NCBI GenBank assembly: GCA_019449655.1
Contig: JAHQXD010000002.1
Location: forward strand, 384,321-448,320
Length of the DNA: 64,000 bases
Source of the DNA: Ferrigenium straubiae
Lineage (GTDB): Bacteria; Pseudomonadota; Gammaproteobacteria; Burkholderiales; Gallionellaceae
Reading direction: 5' to 3'
Shown: one piece after another, positions 8,879 through 16,890 of the stretch
Numbering within the stretch: the stretch's first letter is position 1
How the letters are laid out: each line of letters begins with the position of its first letter
Program-made: the position numbers and the translations under genes
Notes under the pieces: model-generated
Database searches by the model: none
Told to the model about the DNA's origin: nothing
What the model saw: only the letters and a program-made list of their open reading frames with translations

Positions 8879-10150
8879 ATGGTGTTGCGTGTGTTGCGGA
8901 GTGTGGTTGGGTTGCTGTTGCTGGCGCAGGCCTCGATGGCAGGCGCGGTGTTGAGCATCGAAATCATCGGTGCGGGGGAGCACCAGATTCCGGTGGCCAT
9001 CGTGCCGTTCGGCGGGGATGAGAAGATCGCGCAGGCCATCAACGAGGTGGTGACCGGTGATCTGCAGCGCAGCGGGCTGTTCCGTCTGGTCGATCCGACC
9101 GGTAAATCGCCGCACGAACCAGCAGAGGTCAGCTATCCGGACTGGCAGGTGCGCGGTGCGGAGGCGCTGGCAATCGGTACGGTTGCGGTGCTGCCCAATG
9201 GCCGCATCGAGGCGCGTTTCCGCCTGCTGGACGCGGTCAAGGAGACGGAATTGATCGGCCAAGCGGTCTCGTCAGCCGAAAACCAGGTACGCGCCATCGG
9301 GCATCGCATCGCGGACCTGGTCTATGAAAAACTCACCGGCGCCAAGGGCGTATTCAGCACGCGCATCGCCTATGTGAACCGCGTGGGGAAGAGTTACCGC
9401 CTGATCGTGGCAGACAGCGACGGCGCCAACGAACAGACCGTGCTTGCACAGAACCAGCCGATCATGTCTCCCGCCTGGTCGCCGGACGGCAGCCATCTCG
9501 CCTATGTGAGTTTCGAGACCGAGCATGCCGTGGTGTACGTGCAGTCGCTGTACACCAATCAGCGCAAGGTGCTGGCCGATTTTCGCGGCAGCAACAGTGC
9601 GCCGGCCTGGTCGCCGGACGGTCGGCAGCTGGCGGTGGTGCTGACGCGCGACGGCAGTTCGCAGATTTACCTGGTTCGTCCGGACGGCAGCGGGTTGCGG
9701 CGCATCACCTTCAGCGGCGCGATCGATACCGAGCCGCATTTCTCGCCGGACGGGCAATCCCTGCTGTTCACCTCGGATCGCGGCGGCAGCGCGCAGATCT
9801 ATCGCATGCCGGCGGAGGGCGGGCCGGCGGAGCGCCTGACGTTTGGCGAAGGCACCAATTTTTCGCCACGGCACAGCCCGGACGGCAAGGGCTTCGTGTT
9901 CGCGCACCTCAACGGTGGCGGGTTTTATGTCGCCATGCAGGACTTCCAGAGCGGGCAGATGTCGCTGCTCACCGAGGGCGGGTGGGAGAAAAAACCCAGC
10001 TATGCGCCCAACGGCAAGCTGATACTGTTTGCCAGCGAGGCGCGCGGTCGTGGTATATTGGCGACTGTTTCCAGCGACGGTCGTGTCAAGCAGCACATGT
10101 TTACGCAAAGCGGCGATGCACGCGAACCTGTGTGGGGACCCTATCCTTAA
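8879..10150 (+). CDS. tolB: Tol-Pal periplasmic protein TolB
   Basis: A 423-residue exported protein with a signal peptide (about residues 1-22), an N-terminal alpha/beta domain, and six WD40-like propeller blades with repeated SPDG motifs (AWSPDG, HFSPDG, RHSPDG). TolB binds Pal and TolA to control outer-membrane attachment to peptidoglycan. It lies between tolA and pal in the conserved order. Length is standard. Confidence 0.96.
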   Translation: MVLRVLRSVVGLLLLAQASMAGAVLSIEIIGAGEHQIPVAIVPFGGDEKIAQAINEVVTGDLQRSGLFRLVDPTGKSPHEPAEVSYPDWQVRGAEALAIGTVAVLPNGRIEARFRLLDAVKETELIGQAVSSAENQVRAIGHRIADLVYEKLTGAKGVFSTRIAYVNRVGKSYRLIVADSDGANEQTVLAQNQPIMSPAWSPDGSHLAYVSFETEHAVVYVQSLYTNQRKVLADFRGSNSAPAWSPDGRQLAVVLTRDGSSQIYLVRPDGSGLRRITFSGAIDTEPHFSPDGQSLLFTSDRGGSAQIYRMPAEGGPAERLTFGEGTNFSPRHSPDGKGFVFAHLNGGGFYVAMQDFQSGQMSLLTEGGWEKKPSYAPNGKLILFASEARGRGILATVSSDGRVKQHMFTQSGDAREPVWGPYP

Positions 10151-10174
10151 CCTAACCTAGTAAAGGGGAATGCC

Positions 10175-10681
10175 ATGAAAAAACTAATAATCAGCATTGT
10201 TTTGGTCAATTTGCTTGCTGCCTGTGCCAGCGAGCCAAAGAAGGAAGAAGCGGCACCCGCACCGGCACCCAAGGCCGAAGCACCCAAGCCGGCTCCGGCT
10301 CCCGCACCCAAGGCTGAAGTCGATCCGCTCAACGATCCGAGCAGCATCCTGGCAGGGCGCAGCACCTACTATCCGTTCGATGTGGCAGTGGTTCAGGAGG
10401 CGGACAAGCCGCTGGTGCAGGCGCACGCCAAGTATCTGAGCGAGCACTCCAACCGCAAGGTGCGCCTCGAAGGCAATTGCGACGAGCGCGGCAGCAACGA
10501 ATACAACCTCGGTCTCGGCCAGCGCCGCGCAGACGGTGTGAGCAAGATGCTGGCGGCAGGCGGCGCGAGGGCGGACCAACTGGATAGCGTCAGCTACGGC
10601 GAAGAGAAGCCGCGCTGCGCCGACCACAACGAGGCATGCTGGAAACAGAACCGCCGTACCGATCTGAACTACGCGAAGTAA
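10175..10681 (+). CDS. pal: Peptidoglycan-associated lipoprotein Pal
   Basis: A 168-residue lipoprotein: lipobox LLAAC (Cys about residue 17), a Pro/Ala/Lys linker with repeated APAPKAE segments, and an OmpA-like peptidoglycan-binding domain with the motif LEGNCDERGSNEYNLGLGQR near residues 90-109. It anchors the outer membrane to the cell wall and is cycled by TolB. Preceded by AAAGGGGA at 10161-10168. Confidence 0.96.
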   Translation: MKKLIISIVLVNLLAACASEPKKEEAAPAPAPKAEAPKPAPAPAPKAEVDPLNDPSSILAGRSTYYPFDVAVVQEADKPLVQAHAKYLSEHSNRKVRLEGNCDERGSNEYNLGLGQRRADGVSKMLAAGGARADQLDSVSYGEEKPRCADHNEACWKQNRRTDLNYAK

Positions 10682-10684
10682 ACG

Positions 10685-11434
10685 ATGCTGAAGCAGCGGG
10701 TCCTCTTGTTGCTGGCCTTGTGTTGTGCCGCCCCCGCGCAGGCGGGGTTGTTCTCCGATGACGATGCGCGCAAACAAATCCAGCAGCTCGAGGAGCGCAT
10801 GCTCAAGCTGGAATCCGCCACCGAACAGCAAACCAAGTCGCTGCTGGACCTGCTCGGCCAGGTCGAAGCGCTGAACGGCGAAATCCGCAAGCTGCGCGGG
10901 CAGAACGAAGAGCTCGCGCACGGCCTGCAGGATGCCGAAAAGCGCGAGAAGGATTTCTACGTGGATCTGGATACGCGACTGCGCCGCTTCGAACCCACGG
11001 ATAATGCGGCGCAAGCTGGGGGCGATGTTCCCGCGGTACCGGCCGATCCCGATAATCCCGCAGCTGAGAACCGCGCCTTCGAGGCCGCCTATGGCTTATT
11101 CAAGGGCGGGAGCTACGAGAATGCAGTTGCGGCATTCCAGGAATTCCTCGAGAAATACCCCAAGTCGGTGCATGTGCCCAATGCCGGTTACTGGCTGGGT
11201 AATGCGCTGTTCACCCTGAAGGATTATAAGAGCGCGCTCGGTGCCTATCAGAGCCTGCTCAAGGCTTATCCCAGCACGCCCAAGGCGCCTGAGGTACTGT
11301 TCAGCATCGCCGGCTGCCAGCAGGAATTGAAGCAGGATGCGGCCGCACAAAAAACCCTCAAGCAGCTTGTCGCCAAATATCCTGGCAGCGAAGCCGCCGG
11401 CAAGGCCAAAAAACTCCTCGCTGCCGGCAAGTAG
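10685..11434 (+). CDS. cpoB: Cell division coordinator CpoB (YbgF)
   Basis: A 249-residue periplasmic protein with a signal peptide cut near AQAG, a coiled coil (about residues 25-95) rich in Leu/Glu/Gln, and three C-terminal TPR units (from [11 protein letters not shown] to the end). CpoB couples Tol-Pal activity to septal peptidoglycan synthesis by PBP1B in E. coli. It lies three bases after pal and completes the tol-pal operon. Confidence 0.93.
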   Translation: MLKQRVLLLLALCCAAPAQAGLFSDDDARKQIQQLEERMLKLESATEQQTKSLLDLLGQVEALNGEIRKLRGQNEELAHGLQDAEKREKDFYVDLDTRLRRFEPTDNAAQAGGDVPAVPADPDNPAAENRAFEAAYGLFKGGSYENAVAAFQEFLEKYPKSVHVPNAGYWLGNALFTLKDYKSALGAYQSLLKAYPSTPKAPEVLFSIAGCQQELKQDAAAQKTLKQLVAKYPGSEAAGKAKKLLAAGK

Positions 11435-11440
11435 TCCGCT

Positions 11441-12100
11441 ATGCCCCCCCAAAATCCAGCTGTGCATTTGCGCATCAGCGAAATATTTTTTTCCCTGCAG
11501 GGCGAGACCAGCCGCATCGGCCTGCCCACGGTGTTCATCCGCCTGACCGGCTGCCCGTTGCGCTGCACCTACTGCGACACGACTTACGCCTTTATGGGCG
11601 GGCAGGACATGAGCGTGGCGGAAATTCTCCGGCAGGTTGCCGGATATGCGCCACGCTACGTGACCGTCACCGGCGGCGAACCGCTGGCGCAGAAGAACTG
11701 CCTGCCGCTGTTGCGCGCGTTATGCGATGCGGGCTACCAGGTGTCGCTGGAAACGAGCGGCGCGCTGGATATCGGCGAGGTGGATGCGCGCGTGATGCGC
11801 GTGGTGGACATCAAGACCCCCGCATCCGGCGAGTCCGGAAAGAACCGCTGGGAAAATCTGCCGCTGCTGAACCCGCACGACGAAATCAAGTTCGTGCTGT
11901 GCGACGAGAAGGATTACCAGTGGGCCGAACAAATCCTGCGGCAGCATGGTCTCGGCGAAAAATGCGAAGTAGCCTTTTCGCCCGCGCATGGCGCACTGGA
12001 TGCGACGCAGCTCGCCGAATGGATATTGCGCGACCGCCTGCCGGTGAGGATGCTGCTGCAATTGCACAAGCTGCTGTGGAACAACGAGCCGGGGCATTAG
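11441..12100 (+). CDS. queE: 7-carboxy-7-deazaguanine synthase QueE
   Basis: A 219-residue radical-SAM enzyme of queuosine/preQ0 biosynthesis. It contains the cluster-binding motif CPLRCTYC near residues 34-41 (CX3CX2C) and the Gly-rich SAM-binding TVTGGEPL. It converts 6-carboxytetrahydropterin to 7-carboxy-7-deazaguanine. It is followed two bases later by queC, the next enzyme of the pathway. Confidence 0.95.
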   Translation: MPPQNPAVHLRISEIFFSLQGETSRIGLPTVFIRLTGCPLRCTYCDTTYAFMGGQDMSVAEILRQVAGYAPRYVTVTGGEPLAQKNCLPLLRALCDAGYQVSLETSGALDIGEVDARVMRVVDIKTPASGESGKNRWENLPLLNPHDEIKFVLCDEKDYQWAEQILRQHGLGEKCEVAFSPAHGALDATQLAEWILRDRLPVRMLLQLHKLLWNNEPGH

Positions 12101-12102
12101 CG

Positions 12103-12777
12103 ATGAAAAACGCCGTCGTGCTTCTGTCGGGTGGGCTGGATTCGGCAACCGTGCTGGCCATGGCGCGTGCGCAGGGTTTTGCCTGCCATGCGCTGAGCGT
12201 GGATTACGGGCAGCGCCATCACGCCGAGCTGGCCGCCGCACAGCGCGTCGCGCAGATGCTCGGTGCGCAAGAACACCGTACGATCGACATCGACCTCACG
12301 GGATTCGGCGGTTCCGCCCTCACCGATAGCAGCATCGCGGTGCCGCAACAGCCCAGCGCAGGCATCCCGCTGACCTATGTTCCCGCACGCAACACCATCA
12401 TGCTCTCGCTGGCCCTGGCCTGGGCCGAGGTATTGCAGGCTCAGGACATCTTCATCGGCGTGAACGCGGTGGATTATTCCGGCTATCCCGATTGCCGCCC
12501 CGCCTATATCGAGGCCTTCGAGCGCATGGCCAATCTCGCCACCCGGGCCGCCGTCGAGGGCAGCCCGCTGACCGTCCACGCGCCCCTGCTGCACCTGTCC
12601 AAGGCGGAGATCATCCGGCGGGGAACTGCACTCGGGGTGGATTACGCGCAGACGGTTTCCTGCTACCAGGCCGACGAATCCGGGCGCGCCTGCGGCGTCT
12701 GCGACTCGTGCCGCCTGCGCCGCGCGGGGTTTGATTCCGCGGGCATGGCCGACCCGACCGCCTATCGCGCGGCATAG
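12103..12777 (+). CDS. queC: 7-cyano-7-deazaguanine synthase QueC
   Basis: A 224-residue ATP-dependent enzyme making preQ0 for tRNA queuosine. The PP-loop motif SGGLDSAT lies at residues 9-16 and a C-terminal zinc site is formed by Cys residues in CYQ...CGVCDSC. I placed the start at ATG 12103, directly after queE, because the protein then starts [11 protein letters not shown]; the longer frame from 11722 lies inside queE. Confidence 0.95.
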   Translation: MKNAVVLLSGGLDSATVLAMARAQGFACHALSVDYGQRHHAELAAAQRVAQMLGAQEHRTIDIDLTGFGGSALTDSSIAVPQQPSAGIPLTYVPARNTIMLSLALAWAEVLQAQDIFIGVNAVDYSGYPDCRPAYIEAFERMANLATRAAVEGSPLTVHAPLLHLSKAEIIRRGTALGVDYAQTVSCYQADESGRACGVCDSCRLRRAGFDSAGMADPTAYRAA

Positions 12778-12809
12778 TCCGCAAGCCTTGCCGCAAGCGG
12801 CATTTTGCG

Positions 12810-12837
12810 TTGACAGGGTGGGCCAAACCCGTATAAT
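12810..12837 (+). promoter_or_regulatory. Consensus sigma-70 promoter of the tRNA genes
   Basis: TTGACA (12810-12815) and TATAAT (12832-12837) match both hexamers perfectly, with a 16-base spacer. Transcription would start near 12844, about 11 bases before tRNA-Lys. A perfect promoter is expected for stable RNA genes. Confidence 0.85.
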
Positions 12838-12854
12838 TCGCGCTCTTTTGCGTA

Positions 12855-12930
12855 GGGTCGTTAGCTCAGCCGGTAGAGCAGCGGACTTTTAATCCGTTGG
12901 TCGGCAGTTCGAATCTGCCACGACCCACCA
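12855..12930 (+). tRNA. tRNA-Lys (anticodon TTT)
   Basis: A 76-base cloverleaf. The acceptor arm GGGTCGT (12855-12861) pairs with ACGACCC (12920-12926), followed by discriminator A and an encoded CCA. The anticodon arm is CGGA-CTTTTAA-TCCG with TTT as anticodon, and the T arm contains GTTCGAATC. It closely resembles the E. coli tRNA-Lys sequence. Confidence 0.97.
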
Positions 12931-12968
12931 GTCCGCAAAAATCCCCGGTTGTATGCTGCACTTTTAAT

Positions 12969-13044
12969 GCCGCTTTAGCTCAGTTGGTAGAGCAACCGCC
13001 TTGTAAGCGGTAGGTCGTCAGTTCGAATCCGACAAGCGGCACCA
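12969..13044 (+). tRNA. tRNA-Thr (anticodon TGT)
   Basis: A 76-base cloverleaf. The acceptor arm GCCGCTT (12969-12975) pairs with AAGCGGC (13034-13040), then A and an encoded CCA. The anticodon arm is CCGC-CTTGTAA-GCGG, anticodon TGT. It lies 38 bases after tRNA-Lys and is probably on the same precursor. Confidence 0.97.
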
Positions 13045-13095
13045 TTCCCTCTGTTGTCGCAGCTCATTGCGGCTCATTCCGAAAATATTTTTTGC

Positions 13096-13142
13096 GTTAA
13101 GCATCCCTTAAGCTTGACCTTTTATCCTGCACACCTCGTAAT
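13096..13142 (+). promoter_or_regulatory. PmrA/QseB-like box and promoter of the shp operon
   Basis: GTTAAG (13096-13101), five bases, then CTTAAG (13107-13112) reproduce the tandem half-site pattern of PmrA/QseB-type OmpR-family regulators (YTTAAK-N5-YTTAAK). One base later comes a -35-like TTGACC (13114-13119), a 17-base spacer and CGTAAT (13137-13142, four of six). The operon downstream encodes a QseB-like response regulator, so autoregulation is a sensible inference. Confidence 0.6.
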
Positions 13143-13161
13143 TCATTTCAGGAGATCAAAA

Positions 13162-13581
13162 ATGTTTCATGTATTTCATAAATCGGGTCTGGTATTAGTG
13201 GCGCTTGCCGGCTTGGCGGCACAACCGGCGCTGGCGGAAACGCCCAGCGAGATACTGGCTGCCATCCAAAAGGAAGCGTCGGCCACGCCCGGATTCCAGG
13301 GGTTTTCGGCGGCACGTGGGGAGAGCTTCTTCAAGGCGAAGCATGGCGGAGAATGGAGTTGTTCTTCCTGCCATACTGACAATTCCGCCGCGCCGGGCAA
13401 GCATGCCAAGACCGGGAAGATCATTGAGCCGCTTGCTCCATCTGCCAACGCGGAGCGGTTCGCCAACCCGAAAAAGGTGGAGAAATGGTTCAAACGCAAC
13501 TGCAACGATGTGTTGAGCCGTGAATGTACGCCGCAGGAAAAGGGCGATGTGCTCGCCTACCTGCTGACCTTCAAGAAATAA
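13162..13581 (+). CDS. SHP-type monoheme cytochrome c (DUF1924)
   Basis: A 139-residue periplasmic protein with a signal peptide cut near ALAETPSE and one heme motif CSSCH. The C-terminus has two Cys (CNDVLSRECTPQEKGD) typical of the DUF1924/sphaeroides heme protein family, in which an Asn ligand can be displaced by oxygen or nitric oxide. The ATG at 13162 follows AGGAGA at 13150-13155; a frame extending to 13054 reaches back almost to the tRNA and is rejected. It is first in an operon with a diheme cytochrome and a cytochrome b, its usual partners. A paralogue lies at 54652. Confidence 0.9.
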   Translation: MFHVFHKSGLVLVALAGLAAQPALAETPSEILAAIQKEASATPGFQGFSAARGESFFKAKHGGEWSCSSCHTDNSAAPGKHAKTGKIIEPLAPSANAERFANPKKVEKWFKRNCNDVLSRECTPQEKGDVLAYLLTFKK

Positions 13582-13591
13582 GGAGAGAGAC

Positions 13592-14143
13592 ATGCCGAGG
13601 TACAAGCAAACATTCCGGGTGCTGGCCGTTACCCTGCTGGCGATGGGCGTGACGGCCGCACAGGCAGATGACGGTGCGCGCGAAGGAAGATCCGGCGGAT
13701 GGTTTGGTGAGAAGCACGGCGGAAAATACGGCGGCGAAAACCGCGGCAAGCCGCTGCAGCCCGCGCAGACCAACGCCAAGTTCCAGCAGGAATGCTCCAC
13801 CTGCCATATTGCCTATGCACCGGGGCTGCTGCCCGCCGAATCGTGGCGCAAGATCATGGCCGGCCTGGACAAGCACTTCGGTTCGGATGCCTCGCTGGAT
13901 GCACAGGACAACAAGGAGATCACCGCGTTTCTGGTGGGCAATGCCTCCAACCGCTGGAGCGCTTCGACTGCACCGCTGCGCATCAGCGAGAGCGCCTGGT
14001 TCAAGCGCAAACACGACGGCCACGAGGTCGACCCGGCAGTCTGGAAAAATCCTCAGGTGAAGAGTCCGGCCAATTGCGGGGCTTGCCACCCGCGGGCGGA
14101 GCGCGGCGATTTCAACGAGCACGATATAAAAATACCCAAGTAA
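13592..14143 (+). CDS. Diheme cytochrome c (DHC family)
   Basis: A 183-residue exported protein with two c-heme motifs, CSTCH near residue 68 and CGACH near residue 165, matching the diheme cytochrome (DHC) family that donates electrons to SHP in Rhodobacter and Shewanella. A Gly/Lys-rich stretch follows the signal peptide. It lies ten bases after shp and 12 before the cytochrome b gene, giving a membrane quinol to DHC to SHP route (family knowledge). Confidence 0.9.
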   Translation: MPRYKQTFRVLAVTLLAMGVTAAQADDGAREGRSGGWFGEKHGGKYGGENRGKPLQPAQTNAKFQQECSTCHIAYAPGLLPAESWRKIMAGLDKHFGSDASLDAQDNKEITAFLVGNASNRWSASTAPLRISESAWFKRKHDGHEVDPAVWKNPQVKSPANCGACHPRAERGDFNEHDIKIPK

Positions 14144-14155
14144 AAGGAGACCATC

Positions 14156-14821
14156 ATGAGTCAACGTATCCTGGTCTGGGATGTACCGACGCGAGTCTTC
14201 CACTGGCTGCTGGTGTTGTCGTTTACGGGCGCCTACCTGACTGCGGAGTCGGAGATGGACCGCGATATCCATGTGGTGCTCGGCTACACCCTGCTGGGGT
14301 TGCTCGTCTTCAGGCTGCTATGGGGATTTTTCGGCACCCGCTATGCGCAGTTCCGCTCGTTCCTGTTCAAACCCGGCGAAATTATTGCCTACTCGTTGTC
14401 CATGCTCAAAGGCAAGCCTGCGCACTATATCGGACACAATCCGCTGGGCAGCGTGTCGGTCTGGATGCTGCTCGGGCTGGGCATTCTGTCCGGGGTGAGC
14501 GGGGTGCTGACATATCAGGATATCGGCGGCGATGTGCTGGAAGAGTTGCATGAGATCGTATCCAATACCATGCTGGCCGTGGTGTTGATCCACATCGCCG
14601 GGGTGGTGGTGAGCAGCGTGCTGCATCGCGAGAATCTGGTACGCGCCATGGTCACCGGCTTCAAGTCAGCCGAACCGGATCAGGGTATCCAACGCTCATA
14701 TCTCTGGCTGGGGATCATAATGCTGGTCGCGGTGGTGGCATTCTGGGTCGTCTATCCGTCTATCGCGTTTGCGACACCAAGCGCGGAGACGGCTCATGCC
14801 GGACACCACGATGACGATTGA
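14156..14821 (+). CDS. Cytochrome b561-type membrane protein
   Basis: A 221-residue protein of the bacterial/Ni-hydrogenase cytochrome b561 family. It starts with WDVPTRVFHWLLV, whose His is an expected heme ligand, and has four to five membrane helices, further His in IGHNPLG, ELHEIV and VLIHIAGV, and a C-terminal His/Asp tail. It should transfer quinol electrons to the diheme cytochrome encoded next to it. Part of the shp-dhc-cytb operon. Confidence 0.9.
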   Translation: MSQRILVWDVPTRVFHWLLVLSFTGAYLTAESEMDRDIHVVLGYTLLGLLVFRLLWGFFGTRYAQFRSFLFKPGEIIAYSLSMLKGKPAHYIGHNPLGSVSVWMLLGLGILSGVSGVLTYQDIGGDVLEELHEIVSNTMLAVVLIHIAGVVVSSVLHRENLVRAMVTGFKSAEPDQGIQRSYLWLGIIMLVAVVAFWVVYPSIAFATPSAETAHAGHHDDD

Positions 14822-14846
14822 TTGATGTTTTTTTTGCGGTGGGACG

Positions 14847-15515
14847 ATGCGCGTGCTGGTAGTCGAAGACGATGCCCTGCTGGGTGATGCGATTCAGGCG
14901 GGCCTGAAGCAGGCCGGCTATGCCGTGGACTGGATGAAGGACGGCGCATCGGCGGAGCAGGCGCTTGCCACCGAGCCTTATGCGGCGGTGGTGCTGGACC
15001 TCGGATTGCCGCGCCTGTCCGGGCTGGAAGTGTTACGCCGGTTGCGCAGCCGAGACGTTCCGACACCCGTGCTGATCCTGACCGCGATGGACACGGTGGA
15101 CGACCGCATCAGGGGGCTGGATGCAGGCGCGGACGACTACCTGGTCAAGCCGTTTGACATGGGCGAACTCGCGGCGCGCCTGCGTGCGCTGATCCGCCGC
15201 GCCAGCGGAAAGGCCGAGCCCTTGCTGGAGGTCGCCGGGGTCAGGCTCGATCCCGCCGCCCACAGTGTGCTGTACCGTGGCAAACCGGTCGAGCTCTCGG
15301 CCAGGGAGTTCGCGGTACTGCACGCGCTGATGCTCAACGCGGGAAAAGTCCTGTCGCGCACCCGGCTCGAAGAGCAGCTCTACGCGTGGGGCAGCGAGAT
15401 CGAAAGCAACGCGGTGGAGGTGCACATCCATCATCTGCGCCGCAAGCTTTTCCCCGAGCTGATCGAAACCATACGCGGCGTCGGCTACCTGATGCCGCGC
15501 GGCAAGGGCAATTGA
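14847..15515 (+). CDS. OmpR-family response regulator (QseB/PmrA-like)
   Basis: A 222-residue regulator with a receiver domain (acidic pair VVEDD near residue 8, phospho-acceptor Asp51 in VVLDLGLP, Lys in LVKPFD near residue 101) and a C-terminal winged-helix DNA-binding domain. Overall sequence resembles QseB/PmrA/TctD regulators. It follows the cytochrome b gene by 25 bases and precedes its kinase by one base. The tandem TTAAG box upstream of the operon is its likely site (inference). Confidence 0.93.
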   Translation: MRVLVVEDDALLGDAIQAGLKQAGYAVDWMKDGASAEQALATEPYAAVVLDLGLPRLSGLEVLRRLRSRDVPTPVLILTAMDTVDDRIRGLDAGADDYLVKPFDMGELAARLRALIRRASGKAEPLLEVAGVRLDPAAHSVLYRGKPVELSAREFAVLHALMLNAGKVLSRTRLEEQLYAWGSEIESNAVEVHIHHLRRKLFPELIETIRGVGYLMPRGKGN

Positions 15516-15516
15516 A

Positions 15517-16788
15517 ATGTGGCAACGCGCTTCGCTCAAACAACGGCTGCTGGCCCTGGCACTGGCGGCGATCACGCTGGTCTGGCTCGGCGCGACTGCC
15601 TTCACCTACCACGATGCGCGCGAGGAATTCGACGAAGTGCTGGACGCGCACCTGGCGCAGGCCGCCTCGCTGCTGGTCATCCAGGCGACGCATGAAATCG
15701 ATGAGCTGGAAACCGACCACGTACCGCAGTTGCACAAATACGCGCGCCGCGTTGCGTTCCAGGTGTGGGAAAAAGGGCGGGAACTACGCCTGCATTCCGC
15801 CAACGCCCCGCAGCAGCCGCTGGCGAGCAAGGAGCGCGGTTTCAGCGATACCGTCATCGATGGGCACCGTTGGCGCGTCTTCAGCACCTGGGACGAATCC
15901 GGCGAATACCTGATCCATGTCGCGGAACGCATCGAGGTGCGCGACGAGTTGGCGCGCGACCTGGCGGGCAACCTGCTGCGGCCGCTGTGGTTTTCCCTGC
16001 CGCTGCTGGCGCTGCTGCTGTGGGTCGCGGTGCTGCGCGGCCTGCGCCCCCTCGACAGGCTGGCGCGCGAAGTGGTGCCGCTGATCGAGCGACTCAACCG
16101 GCTGTTCGTGCGCATCGAGGCTTCCATGCAGAAGGAGCGTCGGTTCACTGCGGACGCCGCGCACGAACTGCGCACCCCGGTCGCCGCGATCAAGGCGCAG
16201 GCGCAAGTGGCGCGCTCCGCCACCGGAGAAGCGGAGCGCCTCCATGCGCTCGACAACGCGATCCTCGGCTGCGACCGCGCCGCCCACCTGATCGACCAGC
16301 TGCTGGCGCTGGCGCGGATCGACACGCTGGATCGCGGCGTGGCAGAGCAGTGCCAGCTCAGGGGCATCGCCGCCGAAGCGATTGCCGCGCTCGCGCCCGC
16401 CGCGCTTGCAAAAAATGTGCAACTCGAATTGCTGGCCTGCGACGAAGCTGTGGTGCGCGGCAATCCGGAGCTGCTGCGAGTGCTGCTGCGCAACCTGCTC
16501 GACAACTCGATAAGGCACACCCCGCCCGGCACATCGGTCGAGGTCGGTATCGAGCATGAGCCGGGCGCGGTGCGCCTCTCGGTGAGCGACAACGGCCCGG
16601 GCATTCCTGAACAGGAGCGCGACAAGGTGCTGGAGCGCTTCTATCGCCCGCTGGGCACGCAGGCCAGCGGCAGTGGCTTGGGACTCTCCATCGTCCAGCG
16701 GATCGCCGAGGTGCACGACGCAACCCTGCAGATGCAGCCGGCGAATGAAGGCCGGGGCTTGCGGGTGACGGTGAGCTTCAAGGCTTGA
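15517..16788 (+). CDS. Sensor histidine kinase (QseC-like)
   Basis: A 423-residue membrane kinase: helix about residues 10-30, a periplasmic sensor domain of about 120 residues, a second helix near 155-175, the phospho-acceptor His216 in ADAAHELRTP, N box LLRNLLDNSIRHT, G1 VSDNGPGIP and G2 GSGLGLSI. It pairs with the adjacent regulator. The signal is unknown. Because it is encoded with SHP-DHC cytochromes, a redox, oxygen, NO or metal cue is plausible. Confidence 0.93.
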   Translation: MWQRASLKQRLLALALAAITLVWLGATAFTYHDAREEFDEVLDAHLAQAASLLVIQATHEIDELETDHVPQLHKYARRVAFQVWEKGRELRLHSANAPQQPLASKERGFSDTVIDGHRWRVFSTWDESGEYLIHVAERIEVRDELARDLAGNLLRPLWFSLPLLALLLWVAVLRGLRPLDRLAREVVPLIERLNRLFVRIEASMQKERRFTADAAHELRTPVAAIKAQAQVARSATGEAERLHALDNAILGCDRAAHLIDQLLALARIDTLDRGVAEQCQLRGIAAEAIAALAPAALAKNVQLELLACDEAVVRGNPELLRVLLRNLLDNSIRHTPPGTSVEVGIEHEPGAVRLSVSDNGPGIPEQERDKVLERFYRPLGTQASGSGLGLSIVQRIAEVHDATLQMQPANEGRGLRVTVSFKA

Positions 16789-16789
16789 T

Positions 16790-16844
16790 GCCCCGGCGTG
16801 GGGCACTATTCGGCCGTGGGGAATTCCATGCGGGCATTTCCCGC
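16790..16844. terminator. Two short hairpins between convergent genes
   Basis: GCCCC/GGGGC (16790-16804) and GCGGG/CCCGC (16830-16844) each form a five-pair stem in the gap between the histidine kinase and the opposing protein-kinase gene. Neither has a strong T run, so they are weak or Rho-assisted terminator candidates. Confidence 0.3.
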
Positions 16845-16890
16845 AACGCCATCTCTTCGCGAAGGAAGCGAGTTCCAAGTGAGCCGCAGC

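Noticed and set aside
12789..12806. Terminator after queC (TGCCG/CGGCA with TTTT)
   Set aside because: Five-pair stem and four Ts only; it may be real but is too weak to list.
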